Source: CAZDDI01 sp964504195 (GTDB taxonomy: Bacteria; Chloroflexota; Anaerolineae; B4-G1; SLSP01). From it: a stretch of 17,303 nucleotides of DNA. The notes beneath the pieces are model-generated. The model did not search any database, had not been told where the DNA came from, and worked only from the letters and a program-made list of their open reading frames with translations. The translations under genes and the position numbers were made by a program. The stretch spans positions 1-17,303 of the forward strand of contig CAZDDI010000077.1 of assembly GCA_964504195.1 (NCBI GenBank). The letters are read 5' to 3'. Positions 1 through 7,320 of this stretch are shown in pieces (position 1 is the stretch's first letter; every line of letters begins with the position of its first letter).

Positions 1-802
1 TTGGTATATTATACCATATTTCATGCCTAGCGCCACCTTTTTTCAGGGGAGTCAAGGTATTACCAAGAAAGAATTCGCTTAGATTTCCTAATCCTTCACC
101 CGTAATTTGAACTCTCCTTGCAACATTATTGTAAACTTCGCGTGGTTCCACATTGCTAACGTGTGGCTTAACGTAATGACGAACTATTACTTTATCTGGA
201 TAATGTAAACTCGTGCCGCCACCAAAGTATAAAGTGAGGTCATGTTGACCTGGAGTAAAACTAGCGGGGATTTGTACAGTTAGCAAACTATCCGAGATAG
301 CTTGAACATTTGTGATTTGAGTAGATCCCAACATTACTAAAGGAATCATACTAAATCCGCTGCCTTGAACTTGAAGCGTAGTATTATCTCGATTCCAGAA
401 TTCAAGCGGTGTTACAAATGTAATGGAAGGCTCCGAAGCAATTACGCTAAACGCAAAGCGATCTACAAACATCCCAAAATCAATCTGAAGGCGATAATTT
501 CCGATTGCTACATTTGCAGGAATGTATACTTGTAATTCAGTGCTGGAAACCTGGCTTGTTTGTAGCTGTAGAACAAAATCCCTACTACCAACAAGTGTAA
601 CGGTGAAAATTTCCGGCAAATTTTCACCATTTACCACTACAACGGATTCGCGTCCAGCAAAAACTGTATCCGGCGCTATCGTTTCAACCAATGGCGGTTG
701 TTCTTGTGCATAACAAGTCTGCATAAAAGCAGCTAACATCCCAAAAGCTAAAAATAAAACTACAAATAACGAAAATAAGATACCGGAGATTTTTTTTGTC
801 AT
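1..802 (-). CDS. Secreted IPT/TIG-repeat protein, 5' part only (runs off left edge)
   Basis: Open from an ATG at 800-802 to the window edge: 267 codons without a stop. A GGAG ribosome site lies 6 nt upstream. Residues 1-32 form a signal peptide: MTKK, a long hydrophobic stretch, then a CYA|QE cleavage-like site. Three Ig-like IPT/TIG repeats follow, at about 38-120, 124-208 and 212 to the cut end, each opening with a P-x-(I/V)-x-x-(V/I)-x-P-like strand and containing an x-V-x-G-x-x-(F/L) strand (for example VQGSGF near 145-150). TIG repeats occur in bacterial cell-surface and secreted proteins, often as stalks or binding modules; the partner cannot be read here. It lies 40 nt downstream of brxC on the same strand, so co-transcription is possible. 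Base composition is about 40% GC, unlike brxC, which suggests separate ancestry. What follows the TIG repeats is unknown. Confidence 0.82.
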   Translation of the reverse strand, partial: MTKKISGILFSLFVVLFLAFGMLAAFMQTCYAQEQPPLVETIAPDTVFAGRESVVVVNGENLPEIFTVTLVGSRDFVLQLQTSQVSSTELQVYIPANVAIGNYRLQIDFGMFVDRFAFSVIASEPSITFVTPLEFWNRDNTTLQVQGSGFSMIPLVMLGSTQITNVQAISDSLLTVQIPASFTPGQHDLTLYFGGGTSLHYPDKVIVRHYVKPHVSNVEPREVYNNVARRVQITGEGLGNLSEFFLGNTLTPLKKGGARHEIWYNIP

Positions 803-842
803 TAGAAACTCCACAAATACCTTTCTCAAAAAAGCAAAAGAG

Positions 843-3800
843 TTAAACTAACTCAACCTCTTGATTTTCATTTAGAGCCTTATGCACCACCTCCCGCAGC
901 ACATCCAGCGCCGCGTCCAACTCGCCGGCGTTGCTGATCCGGGGCTGCGGCAGCACTTCGGCCACCTTCAAGCGATACACGCGGCTCCCCTGCGTCGTTT
1001 CGGCGGGGGGCGCCGGCGGTTGCGGCTTGTAACGCTCCTGCAATTCGCGCACGGTATTCGCCACCGCGCCGGTCTGATCGTGCAGGCCGCCCAACGGCGT
1101 CTGGCAGCAGGCGCAGCGCAGCGCGCCCTCATCCCATTGTAAGCCCGCACACTCGTAGCGCGTCAGGTAGCTATTGCGCGGAATCTGCGCCGTAGCCAAA
1201 TCGGCCAGCCCTTGCGCCACCGCCGCATCGCGCCGGGCGTGCAGCGCGGCATAGGCCGCTTGATAGCGCGCGCGCAGCGGCGTCAGCGCGGCCATGAACG
1301 CCTCCCACTCGTGATGCGCGCCGCCCTGCTGGAGCAGCCGCTCCAGTTGCCCGCGCCACTCGCGCGCCTCTGCATCGGCCAGCGTTTCCAGGCCAGGCAC
1401 GCCCTGCGCCTGCGCGATGGCGGTCAACATCGCCCGCGCCTGTTTGTAGACCGGCAGCCGCTTGTCTAACTTCACAAACGTATAGAGCGCCTGCGCCTCC
1501 GCGTGCCAGGCGCGGAGCGCTTCGAGATGCGCCAGGAATTGCTTCACCGTCTTGCCCGGATTGCGCTGATGGCTGCTCACCTGGCGATACAGGTCGTAGG
1601 CGCCGGCCAGCGCCGCCGGCAGCGGATACTCCGCCGCCTGCAATTCCACGGTCACGCGCTCGGTGTGCCCGTACCAGAGCTTGAGCTGTTCCAGGATCTG
1701 CTCCGCCAGCACATTGGCCGTCTCCTCGCGCTGCGGCGCATCGAAGAGCACCTTGAGCTCATCCTGCGCCCGGCGGAGCTCTGCCGGGGTCACGGCTTCC
1801 TCTTGCTCATAATACACCGCCGCGCGGCGGAAGCGCCGCGCCTGCGTGAAACAGGTCTGCGCCGAAGGCGCGCTCGCATCGTGGAAATGCACATTATCGG
1901 CGGCCACCGAAATCATCCCGGCGCGGAACATCGCCGCCAGCACCAGCCGCACAATAACCGGATGCCAGCCATAATCCCCATCGGTAAAGTGATCTTCCAG
2001 CGCCTTGCCGTCGGTATTCTGCCCGCGCCGCGTCCGCTGTTCCAGTTCGCGCCGCACCTCGGCCACCACCGCACTATGCTGGTTGAGATAGCCTTCCTGA
2101 TCGAAGAGCGCCAGCGCCGCGCCCACACTGGCGAGCGCGTAAGGCGCCACGGTCAGCACGGCTTCGATATCCTGCTCCTGGGGCTTCACCGCCGCCAGCT
2201 CGAACTTGGGATAGACGTGGGGTACCACCTGGCTCAACACGCGGTTGAAGATGGGATTCAGCGTGGTCGTGCGGCCATCCAATTCCTCGGTGCGCCCGTT
2301 CCAAATCAGCGCGCCGTTGGTCAACGCCACGCGCAGCGCCGTCTCAATCGCCCGCCGCAACTTGTGGAGTTCGGTCTCCTTCTCGCGGAGGATTTCCTTC
2401 TCTTCATCGCTCTTGGCCTGTTTGATGCGCCACCTATCCAGCACCAAATCCAGGCGGATGGCGCGTTGCAGCTGGGTTTCCAGCTCCGGGCTGGGGCCGG
2501 CCACCCAGTAGACCGTCTCTGGATGACTGAAACTCTCGATCTGCTCCAAATCGGCAGCGCTGAACCCCGGCTCGCGCGCCACATACAACGGCGAAAAAAC
2601 TTCCAGCACCAGCCCTGCGCCGATGTTGAACTCCTTGCCATCGCCGCGCACGGTCACATCGAAAGTGCGCAAGCCCTGGCGATAGTTGAGCTTGCCCACC
2701 TCGCGCAGCACCTCGCCCAGCGTGGTGCGGCAGAGGTAGCGCAGCTGGGTCTCCGTCACCTTGCTGCCGGAGACTTCCTCCTCGAAGCTCTTCTTGGCGC
2801 CGGTCAGAAACTCCCATACCCCGTCGCCTTTGGGGATCACATAGCGGCCTTCCTCCAGCCGCTTCAGGCTGAGCGCGATCTCGGCGCGCAGTGTCTCTAT
2901 CCGCTCGGCGCGCACATCGCGCAACAGCGCGTGGGCCAGCGTATCTGCGGTCACAGCAATCCACGGCACCGTCTGCAACAGGTACAGGGCCTTGAGGATG
3001 CGCTGATCGAGCGGGCGATAGCCGTGCAATTGTTTGGGCAGCGCCGTGATCTCGCGCCGATCCTGGGGCAACAAATCCGCCGCGATCTGGTCGTAGACCA
3101 GGTCCAGCGTCACCAGTTGCCCCAACTCTCCGGCGATAAAGCCATTCCCCGGCGTGCTCAGCACCCCCTGCGCCATGCCGATCATGCTCCGCGCCTCATC
3201 CGAAATCTGGAAGCCGGTCGCCATCGCGTTGGGCAAGTTAGCAAAAATCGCCTGGATCAATGTGGGGTGAGAGGGCAAAAACGGGGCCGCCGCGCTAAAA
3301 CTCTCCGGCGCCATCCCCGGCCATTCGCGGCGGCTGCTGCCCGGCAGCTCGGCCAGCGCCGCCAGCGCGCCGCTGTGTTGCTGGTAGAACGTCTGGATTT
3401 CTGGCTGCCGTTCCGCGCGCTTCTGCAAAATGCGGCCATGCAATACCTGCTCCACATCATCCGCCGTCAAAGTCAGACCCGTATCGAAGCGCGCGCCGAT
3501 TTTGCCGAAGTCGGCGTTGACCGTATCCACGCCTTTGATCAGCTGCGCCAGCTTCGCCTGCGCCGTCACAATGAGCCAGAGTTTGCCGCGCCCCTGCGTG
3601 GCAAACTCCTCAGCGATAGATTGCAATTCCAGGAGCTTCTGCCCATCTGTGCCGATGAACTGCCCCACCTCATCCATGATGAAAACCAGGCGCGGCGGGC
3701 GCTCGCTGTTCCCCGCAGCTTCCAACTGCGCCACATAGCCCATCAATCGCTGCACCAGATCCGAGACCGTGAGCCGTTGCGCCTCTTCGACAAATGTCAA

Positions 3801-4502
3801 CGCCTGCTCCGCGGCGGCGCGGGTGGGATACGCCTGCGCCGCGACCGCCTGCAACGCCGCCGCCACCGTCGCGCGGATAAAGAGAAAATCCTCGCGCTCG
3901 GCCTCCCAGGGGCGTCCCTGGCGCGCTTGCACCTCAGCCTTGAACGCCTCGTACAGGCCGCGCTCCATCAACGCGAGCTCCAAATGCGCCACCACCGGGT
4001 TGATGCTCAAGCCCCGGCTCGCCAGATAGCGCCGGTACATAATCTGGCTGATGCTGTCGTCATTGCCCGCGTGTTGATCCTCTTCGGTCTTGATGTTGAA
4101 CATGATGACGCGGCTCTCCAGCAGCGCCAGCCGATGCAACAGGGCCGCCAGGTCTGCCGCGCGCGGACTTTCCCCCAGGCGCTCCAGGAAAATCGTATGC
4201 GCCGGGCGGCCATGCGCCACGCGGTTCTCCAGCAAATAGCTGAGCACCTTGGCAAAGTGCGATTTACCGGAGCCAAAGAAGCCGGAAATCCACACCCCGA
4301 TGCGGTCAGTGGCCTGCGTGCGCGCCTCGGCGTACACTTCCAGGAAACCCGCCAACGCGCGCTCTATCGGTTGGGTGATCACATACTCGTGCAGCTCGGC
4401 CGCCACCGTCGCTTCGGCCACATCATTGACCTTCGCCACCGGCGGGATGTAACGCTCCATGGGGTAAACCAACAGGTCTTGCAGTTTCAGGTGTTGGGTC
4501 AT
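843..4502 (-). CDS. brxC: BREX P-loop ATPase BrxC (PglY family)
   Basis: A 1219-residue protein, the usual size of BrxC, the large ATPase needed for BREX phage restriction. The N-terminal P-loop GFFGSGKS is at about 74-81, directly after a conserved opening (LLVYPMERYIPP near 11-21), and Walker B RLVFIMDE is at about 271-278. A long alpha-helical middle and C-terminal region follows. Near the C-terminus four cysteines (C1118, C1130, C1132, C1133) could form a small metal site. The family matches by length, P-loop context, C-terminal pattern and position after brxA and brxB. I chose the ATG at 4502, 10 nt from AGGAG; a TTG at 4508 lies only 4 nt from the same site and is possible. The gene looks intact. 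BrxC is thought to act with the other Brx/Pgl proteins, but none of pglX, pglZ or brxL follows here. Confidence 0.93.
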   Translation of the reverse strand: MTQHLKLQDLLVYPMERYIPPVAKVNDVAEATVAAELHEYVITQPIERALAGFLEVYAEARTQATDRIGVWISGFFGSGKSHFAKVLSYLLENRVAHGRPAHTIFLERLGESPRAADLAALLHRLALLESRVIMFNIKTEEDQHAGNDDSISQIMYRRYLASRGLSINPVVAHLELALMERGLYEAFKAEVQARQGRPWEAEREDFLFIRATVAAALQAVAAQAYPTRAAAEQALTFVEEAQRLTVSDLVQRLMGYVAQLEAAGNSERPPRLVFIMDEVGQFIGTDGQKLLELQSIAEEFATQGRGKLWLIVTAQAKLAQLIKGVDTVNADFGKIGARFDTGLTLTADDVEQVLHGRILQKRAERQPEIQTFYQQHSGALAALAELPGSSRREWPGMAPESFSAAAPFLPSHPTLIQAIFANLPNAMATGFQISDEARSMIGMAQGVLSTPGNGFIAGELGQLVTLDLVYDQIAADLLPQDRREITALPKQLHGYRPLDQRILKALYLLQTVPWIAVTADTLAHALLRDVRAERIETLRAEIALSLKRLEEGRYVIPKGDGVWEFLTGAKKSFEEEVSGSKVTETQLRYLCRTTLGEVLREVGKLNYRQGLRTFDVTVRGDGKEFNIGAGLVLEVFSPLYVAREPGFSAADLEQIESFSHPETVYWVAGPSPELETQLQRAIRLDLVLDRWRIKQAKSDEEKEILREKETELHKLRRAIETALRVALTNGALIWNGRTEELDGRTTTLNPIFNRVLSQVVPHVYPKFELAAVKPQEQDIEAVLTVAPYALASVGAALALFDQEGYLNQHSAVVAEVRRELEQRTRRGQNTDGKALEDHFTDGDYGWHPVIVRLVLAAMFRAGMISVAADNVHFHDASAPSAQTCFTQARRFRRAAVYYEQEEAVTPAELRRAQDELKVLFDAPQREETANVLAEQILEQLKLWYGHTERVTVELQAAEYPLPAALAGAYDLYRQVSSHQRNPGKTVKQFLAHLEALRAWHAEAQALYTFVKLDKRLPVYKQARAMLTAIAQAQGVPGLETLADAEAREWRGQLERLLQQGGAHHEWEAFMAALTPLRARYQAAYAALHARRDAAVAQGLADLATAQIPRNSYLTRYECAGLQWDEGALRCACCQTPLGGLHDQTGAVANTVRELQERYKPQPPAPPAETTQGSRVYRLKVAEVLPQPRISNAGELDAALDVLREVVHKALNENQEVELV

Positions 4503-4526
4503 GCGCAATAGACTCCTACAGAAATA

Positions 4527-4547
4527 GCAAATGGCGAATAGCGAATC
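4527..4547. repeat. 7-nt tandem repeat in the brxB-brxC spacer
   Basis: Three adjacent 7-mers on the plus strand, GCAAATG, GCGAATA and GCGAATC, sit in the 77-nt gap between the brxB stop and the brxC start. The rest of this compact operon has overlapping genes. The repeat is close to the brxC ribosome site, so it could affect brxC translation or simply be a slippage-prone microsatellite. Confidence 0.6.
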
Positions 4548-4579
4548 TCAAGCAATAGAGAATCTGTTAGCAGGGCGCG

Positions 4580-5137
4580 CTACACCAGCGGGCGGGCGCG
4601 GTAGTAGCTGCTGGGACGCTGCCCCAAGAAGCGCAGATCGCCGGCGGCATCCTCTTCAGCCGGATAGAAAAACACCAGCGCCATCGGCGCGCGGATCTCG
4701 TTGGTGCAGGCATCCAGAATCGGCTCCAATTCCAGATAAGGGTATACAAACGCCACATCGGTCAACAAGATAATCCCCTCGCCCGCCAGCAGTCGCGCCG
4801 CCTGCAAGATCCGCTCCTTCAAAACCTGTGCGCCGTGGCGCGCGATATTCTGTGTCAGGCCCGCAGTTCCCTCCGCTTCCAACGCAAAGAGCTGCTCCAA
4901 CCGCCCGGATTGCTCGTAATACGCAAAAATTGCGCCCCGGCATGAGACGATTTCAACCGCCAGCCCCTTCTTACGCAGCGTCCGCGCCAGGGTTTGCTGC
5001 TTCCGCTGACATTCCTGCTCCTCCTCGGGGCGATAGACCAGACGCACGAACGGCACCCCGGTACTCTGCGCCAGCTGCCGGCGGTGGTGCAGCAGCAGCT
5101 CTTCCAGCTCCTCAAATTTCTCGCGTAAGATGCGCAA
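4580..5137 (-). CDS. brxB: BREX protein BrxB (DUF1788)
   Basis: About 185 residues, matching the DUF1788/BrxB length. The protein starts LRILREKFEELEELL. The C-terminal third has the family pattern: LLTDVAFVYPYLELEPIL, then a hydrophobic strand with PMALVFFYPAEED, then LRFLGQRPSSYYRARPLV at the end. BrxB is a conserved small BREX component of unclear biochemical role, always found with brxA and brxC. The open frame continues upstream to 5245, but that part lies inside brxA and has no family character. A GGAGGT at 5143-5148 is 5 nt from a TTG (5135-5137) and only 2 nt from a GTG (5138-5140); I prefer TTG, with GTG as the alternative. Its start lies inside the 3' end of brxA, so translation is probably coupled. 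Confidence 0.9.
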   Translation of the reverse strand: MRILREKFEELEELLLHHRRQLAQSTGVPFVRLVYRPEEEQECQRKQQTLARTLRKKGLAVEIVSCRGAIFAYYEQSGRLEQLFALEAEGTAGLTQNIARHGAQVLKERILQAARLLAGEGIILLTDVAFVYPYLELEPILDACTNEIRAPMALVFFYPAEEDAAGDLRFLGQRPSSYYRARPLV

Positions 5138-5897
5138 CACACACCTCCAAAGAGGGATAGGCAAAATCGAGCGTGTACACATCGCCCTGATGCTTGAACG
5201 TGCAGTGTCCCAACGCCGCAGCTTCATCCAGCAGCGCGATGACATCGGCGGGCGCCAGCAAGAACACGCGCCAATCCTCCGCCGCGATCAATGCCGCGGG
5301 CGTGGTCAGGCCGTCTTCGACCATGCGATAAAGCGCGTACACGAAAGCCGGCAGCGGCACATAGAGGCGCGCGAATTGCTTGCGCTGCACCCCCTCCAGC
5401 AGGCCAAAGTCCCGCAGGATAGAGAGGCTATTGCTCACGATCTTAGCGCGCGTCTGCGGCGACCAGCTGGCGATCTCAGGGTGCGCGCCGGTCACATCAT
5501 CCAGGTATTGCTGGATAAGCGCCTTATCCACCCCTACGAAGCCAGCCGCATAGCGCGGATAAATGCAAGCGCGCGTGATGTCACGCAAAAGGGGATTGGC
5601 CCGGCAAAACTCATAGAACAGCACCAGGCGCGCAGTCTGCGCATCAGGGGCGTGGGTTGCCATGCGCGCCAACACCCGCGCGCGGGGCGCATCGCTCAAA
5701 TAACGCGCGTGAATCCGTTTCCACACTGATTCGCGGTTAGAATTCGTATCCTTGCCCAGCAAATCATCCACAAACACTTGCTGCTTGATCTCTGCGATAG
5801 ACTTGCCCGCATCCAGCTGGCGCAAAGTAGCGAAGGTCTCCTCAAGCAAGGCCCCCTTAGCCGAAAGACCGGTAGTGTACACCGCTGCTTCATTCAT
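5112..5897 (-). CDS. brxA: BREX protein BrxA (DUF1819)
   Basis: A 261-residue protein of the DUF1819/BrxA family, normally the first gene of BREX operons, described as a small DNA-binding/inner-membrane-associated-like family with a helical fold; its exact role is unsettled. Family features seen are an N-terminal TTGLSAKGALLEET segment, a middle LVLFYEFCRANPLLRDI segment, a conserved helix with SWSPQTRAKIVSNSLSILRD, and a C-terminal LDEAAALGHCTFKHQGD stretch. I chose ATG 5895-5897 because GGGAGA lies 5 nt upstream and family similarity begins there; the open frame extends 29 codons further without an obvious ribosome site. It is followed by brxB with about 26 nt of overlap and preceded by a strong promoter and a roughly 120-nt leader. 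Confidence 0.9.
   Translation of the reverse strand: MNEAAVYTTGLSAKGALLEETFATLRQLDAGKSIAEIKQQVFVDDLLGKDTNSNRESVWKRIHARYLSDAPRARVLARMATHAPDAQTARLVLFYEFCRANPLLRDITRACIYPRYAAGFVGVDKALIQQYLDDVTGAHPEIASWSPQTRAKIVSNSLSILRDFGLLEGVQRKQFARLYVPLPAFVYALYRMVEDGLTTPAALIAAEDWRVFLLAPADVIALLDEAAALGHCTFKHQGDVYTLDFAYPSLEVCVAHLTREI
5143..5148 (-). promoter_or_regulatory. brxB ribosome-binding site inside brxA
   Basis: On the minus strand this is a full GGAGGT within the last codons of brxA, 5 nt before TTG 5137. It decides the brxB start against the longer open frame and implies re-initiation or coupling with brxA translation. Confidence 0.7.
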
Positions 5898-6027
5898 AAA
5901 TATCTCCCACACAAAACCCGTCAGGTAGAGGGTATCGTTCGATTTCCACTGCGACTGCTTTAGCCGGGCCGCTTGTTTCGCCACAGGTGATTACTTCGAG
6001 GCGTTTTTTGTTCCCACAATCGTTATC

Positions 6028-6056
6028 AGTATAACCCCAAACGCGACAAAGTACAA
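6028..6056 (-). promoter_or_regulatory. Sigma70-type promoter of brxABC
   Basis: On the minus strand there is a -35 TTGTAC (6051-6056), a 17-nt spacer and a -10 TATACT (6028-6033). Transcription would begin near 6021, leaving an untranslated leader of about 120 nt before the brxA ATG. It sits directly after the integrase terminator, so BREX has its own transcription unit. Confidence 0.68.
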
Positions 6057-6079
6057 AAAGCGTTGCGCCACACACGCAC

Positions 6080-6113
6080 AAAAAAGTCCCGTTCTCGGTA
6101 AAGAACGGGACTT
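6080..6113 (-). terminator. Intrinsic terminator of the integrase gene
   Basis: A perfect 12-bp inverted repeat, AAGTCCCGTTCT (6084-6095) with AGAACGGGACTT (6102-6113), has a 6-nt loop. Read on the minus strand it is followed directly by a run of T. It begins 18 nt after the integrase stop codon and separates that gene from the brxA promoter. Confidence 0.9.
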
Positions 6114-6131
6114 GGGGATTTTGTCCAGAAG

Positions 6132-7127
6132 TCAGACCTTCCAGTTATCTATAGGCGACGCCTTGCGATGCGCTTTTTCCACATCAGTTTGAGCGATAGC
6201 CAGGTATTTTTTCACCATATCCAACGTGGAATGGCCCAGCATCATCTGCAAACTGTAGATGTCGCCATCGTTTCTGAGAAAAGTGATAGCAAACGTATGT
6301 CGCAAGCGATGCGGGTGAACATCCAATACACCAGCGCGCTCGCCCAGGCGTTCCAAAAGCAAACCCAGGGCGCGCCGTGTCAAGCAGTCATCGCCATCAT
6401 CATTGACAAAAAGCGGTTCATCGGCGTTGATGTCTGCCGGACGATCTTTGGTAAGATATAGCCAGATAGCTTTGGTAGTACGGTCGCCTATTGTCAGCAC
6501 CCGTTCTTTTGAGCCTTTACCAAAAGCCTTCAGCCGGTGGTTGGGCATATCGAAATCAGCAATCTTGAGATCACACAGTTCCGAGGCGCGTAGCCCTGTA
6601 TCAACGAGCGTGCGGATGATAGCCTGATCGCGTTGCTCAGTAGGGCGTGCATTGGTACACCAGGTGCCTTTCTGGAAGTACCCTTTGGTAGCGCGGCAAG
6701 CATTGAGGAGCGCCGCAACCTCGTCACGAGTTAGGGGAATGATTGCGCGTGTTTCTGGCTTGGGTCGAGGAATCTCGCGGATAATCTGCTCTGTAACTAC
6801 ACCCTCGCGCAGCGCCCAGGTCCATAAGGCTGAAAGCCCGGTATGAACATTGAGCAAAGATTTTTTGGATAGTGGCTTAGCCTTGCGCGAGATGGGGCTT
6901 CGGGAAATCTGAGGGGTGCTCCCTAAATGCGCCAAAAATTCCTCAATGGAATCGGTCTCAATCTCGTGCATGTAAGGATTGTCATTCAACCAGGCCTTCA
7001 ATTTATTGCAAGTGTTGCGATAGTCGCTGATAGTATTGGGGCTGAGTTGACGGGCGCGCGCCTCAAGAAAGAAGCCTTCTATGGCCTGTGAAAGGCGTAA
7101 TGGGGTCAGAGATTTTTTGCGTACCAT
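6132..7127 (-). CDS. Tyrosine recombinase / phage-type integrase
   Basis: A 331-residue site-specific recombinase. An N-terminal SAM-like core-binding domain (about 10-110; LSPNTISDYRNTCNKLKAW near 28-46) precedes the catalytic domain (about 130-320). All catalytic residues are visible: R180 in TGLRASEL, a lysine in GKGSKER (203-209), H273 and R276 in HPHRLRH, H299 in MLGHS, and nucleophile Y308 in MVKKYL. The start ATG has GGAGGT 3 nt upstream. It lies 171 nt from the 3' end of tRNA-Pro on the same strand and ends in a strong terminator. It probably inserts the neighbouring DNA at the tRNA. A XerC/D-like housekeeping role is possible by sequence type, but the location and about 50% GC favour an island integrase. 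Confidence 0.93.
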   Translation of the reverse strand: MVRKKSLTPLRLSQAIEGFFLEARARQLSPNTISDYRNTCNKLKAWLNDNPYMHEIETDSIEEFLAHLGSTPQISRSPISRKAKPLSKKSLLNVHTGLSALWTWALREGVVTEQIIREIPRPKPETRAIIPLTRDEVAALLNACRATKGYFQKGTWCTNARPTEQRDQAIIRTLVDTGLRASELCDLKIADFDMPNHRLKAFGKGSKERVLTIGDRTTKAIWLYLTKDRPADINADEPLFVNDDGDDCLTRRALGLLLERLGERAGVLDVHPHRLRHTFAITFLRNDGDIYSLQMMLGHSTLDMVKKYLAIAQTDVEKAHRKASPIDNWKV

Positions 7128-7158
7128 GTTACCTCCGGTTCAACGCCTTTCTACCGCT

Positions 7159-7180
7159 AATATAGCAGGCAGTTCTGCTA
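7159..7180 (-). promoter_or_regulatory. Candidate integrase promoter with overlapping inverted repeat
   Basis: On the minus strand an extended -10, TGC TATATT (TATATT at 7159-7164), lies about 32 nt before the integrase ATG. It overlaps an inverted repeat, TAGCAG (7163-7168) with CTGCTA (7175-7180) separated by 6 nt, which could be an operator. No good -35 is visible, so this is tentative. Confidence 0.35.
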
Positions 7181-7259
7181 ATGGGTGGGGGCGTTTTTTT
7201 TGAAGCCGGAAGAAAATAGCCATGCTATCTGCGGTTGGATGGGGAATTCAACCGGTGTA

Positions 7260-7290
7260 CTCATGGAACAGTGCTTTGCCATTCCATGAG
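7260..7290. repeat. 9-bp perfect inverted repeat next to tRNA-Pro
   Basis: CTCATGGAA (7260-7268) and TTCCATGAG (7282-7290) flank a 13-nt centre, 8 nt past the 3' end of the tRNA. There is no T-run after it on the minus strand, so it is a poor intrinsic terminator. It could be a tRNA processing structure or a binding site for the integrase or a directionality factor at the island end. Confidence 0.6.
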
Positions 7291-7298
7291 CACTACAG

Positions 7299-7320
7299 TC
7301 GGGGCGCAGGGATTTGAACC
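7299..7320. other. Putative integrase attachment site at the tRNA 3' end
   Basis: The T-arm and acceptor 3' segment of tRNA-Pro is the standard crossover region for tRNA-targeting tyrosine recombinases, and such an integrase lies just beside it. The matching direct repeat at the other island end was not seen in this window. The boundary given is approximate. Confidence 0.35.

Larger units (their letters stand above)
1..7320. mobile_element. Candidate tRNA-Pro-associated genomic island (right end only)
   Basis: A tyrosine recombinase lies next to the 3' end of an intact tRNA-Pro gene, with defence genes (brxABC) behind it and a compositionally different AT-rich gene further in. This is the usual layout of an integrative element inserted at a tRNA 3' end. 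GC content varies sharply inside the block: about 40% at 1-802, well over 60% in brxC, about 50% in the integrase. To the right of the tRNA, uppP is an ordinary housekeeping gene. The left end and the second attachment site are outside the window, so the extent and mobility are inferred. Confidence 0.5.

Noticed and set aside
522..713. 63-codon plus-strand frame near the left edge
   Set aside because: Antisense to the secreted TIG-repeat gene, which is open for 267 codons with signal peptide and ribosome site.
1503..4511. 1002-codon open frame on the plus strand opposite brxC
   Set aside because: Shadow of a GC-rich gene: arginine, histidine, glutamine and leucine-rich with no domain character, while the minus strand gives an intact BrxC.
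7232..7246. GGGGAATTCAACCGG as a degenerate second copy of the tRNA T-arm (possible att repeat)
   Set aside because: Only partial similarity over about 12 bases and too near the tRNA to be the far end of an island; likely chance.
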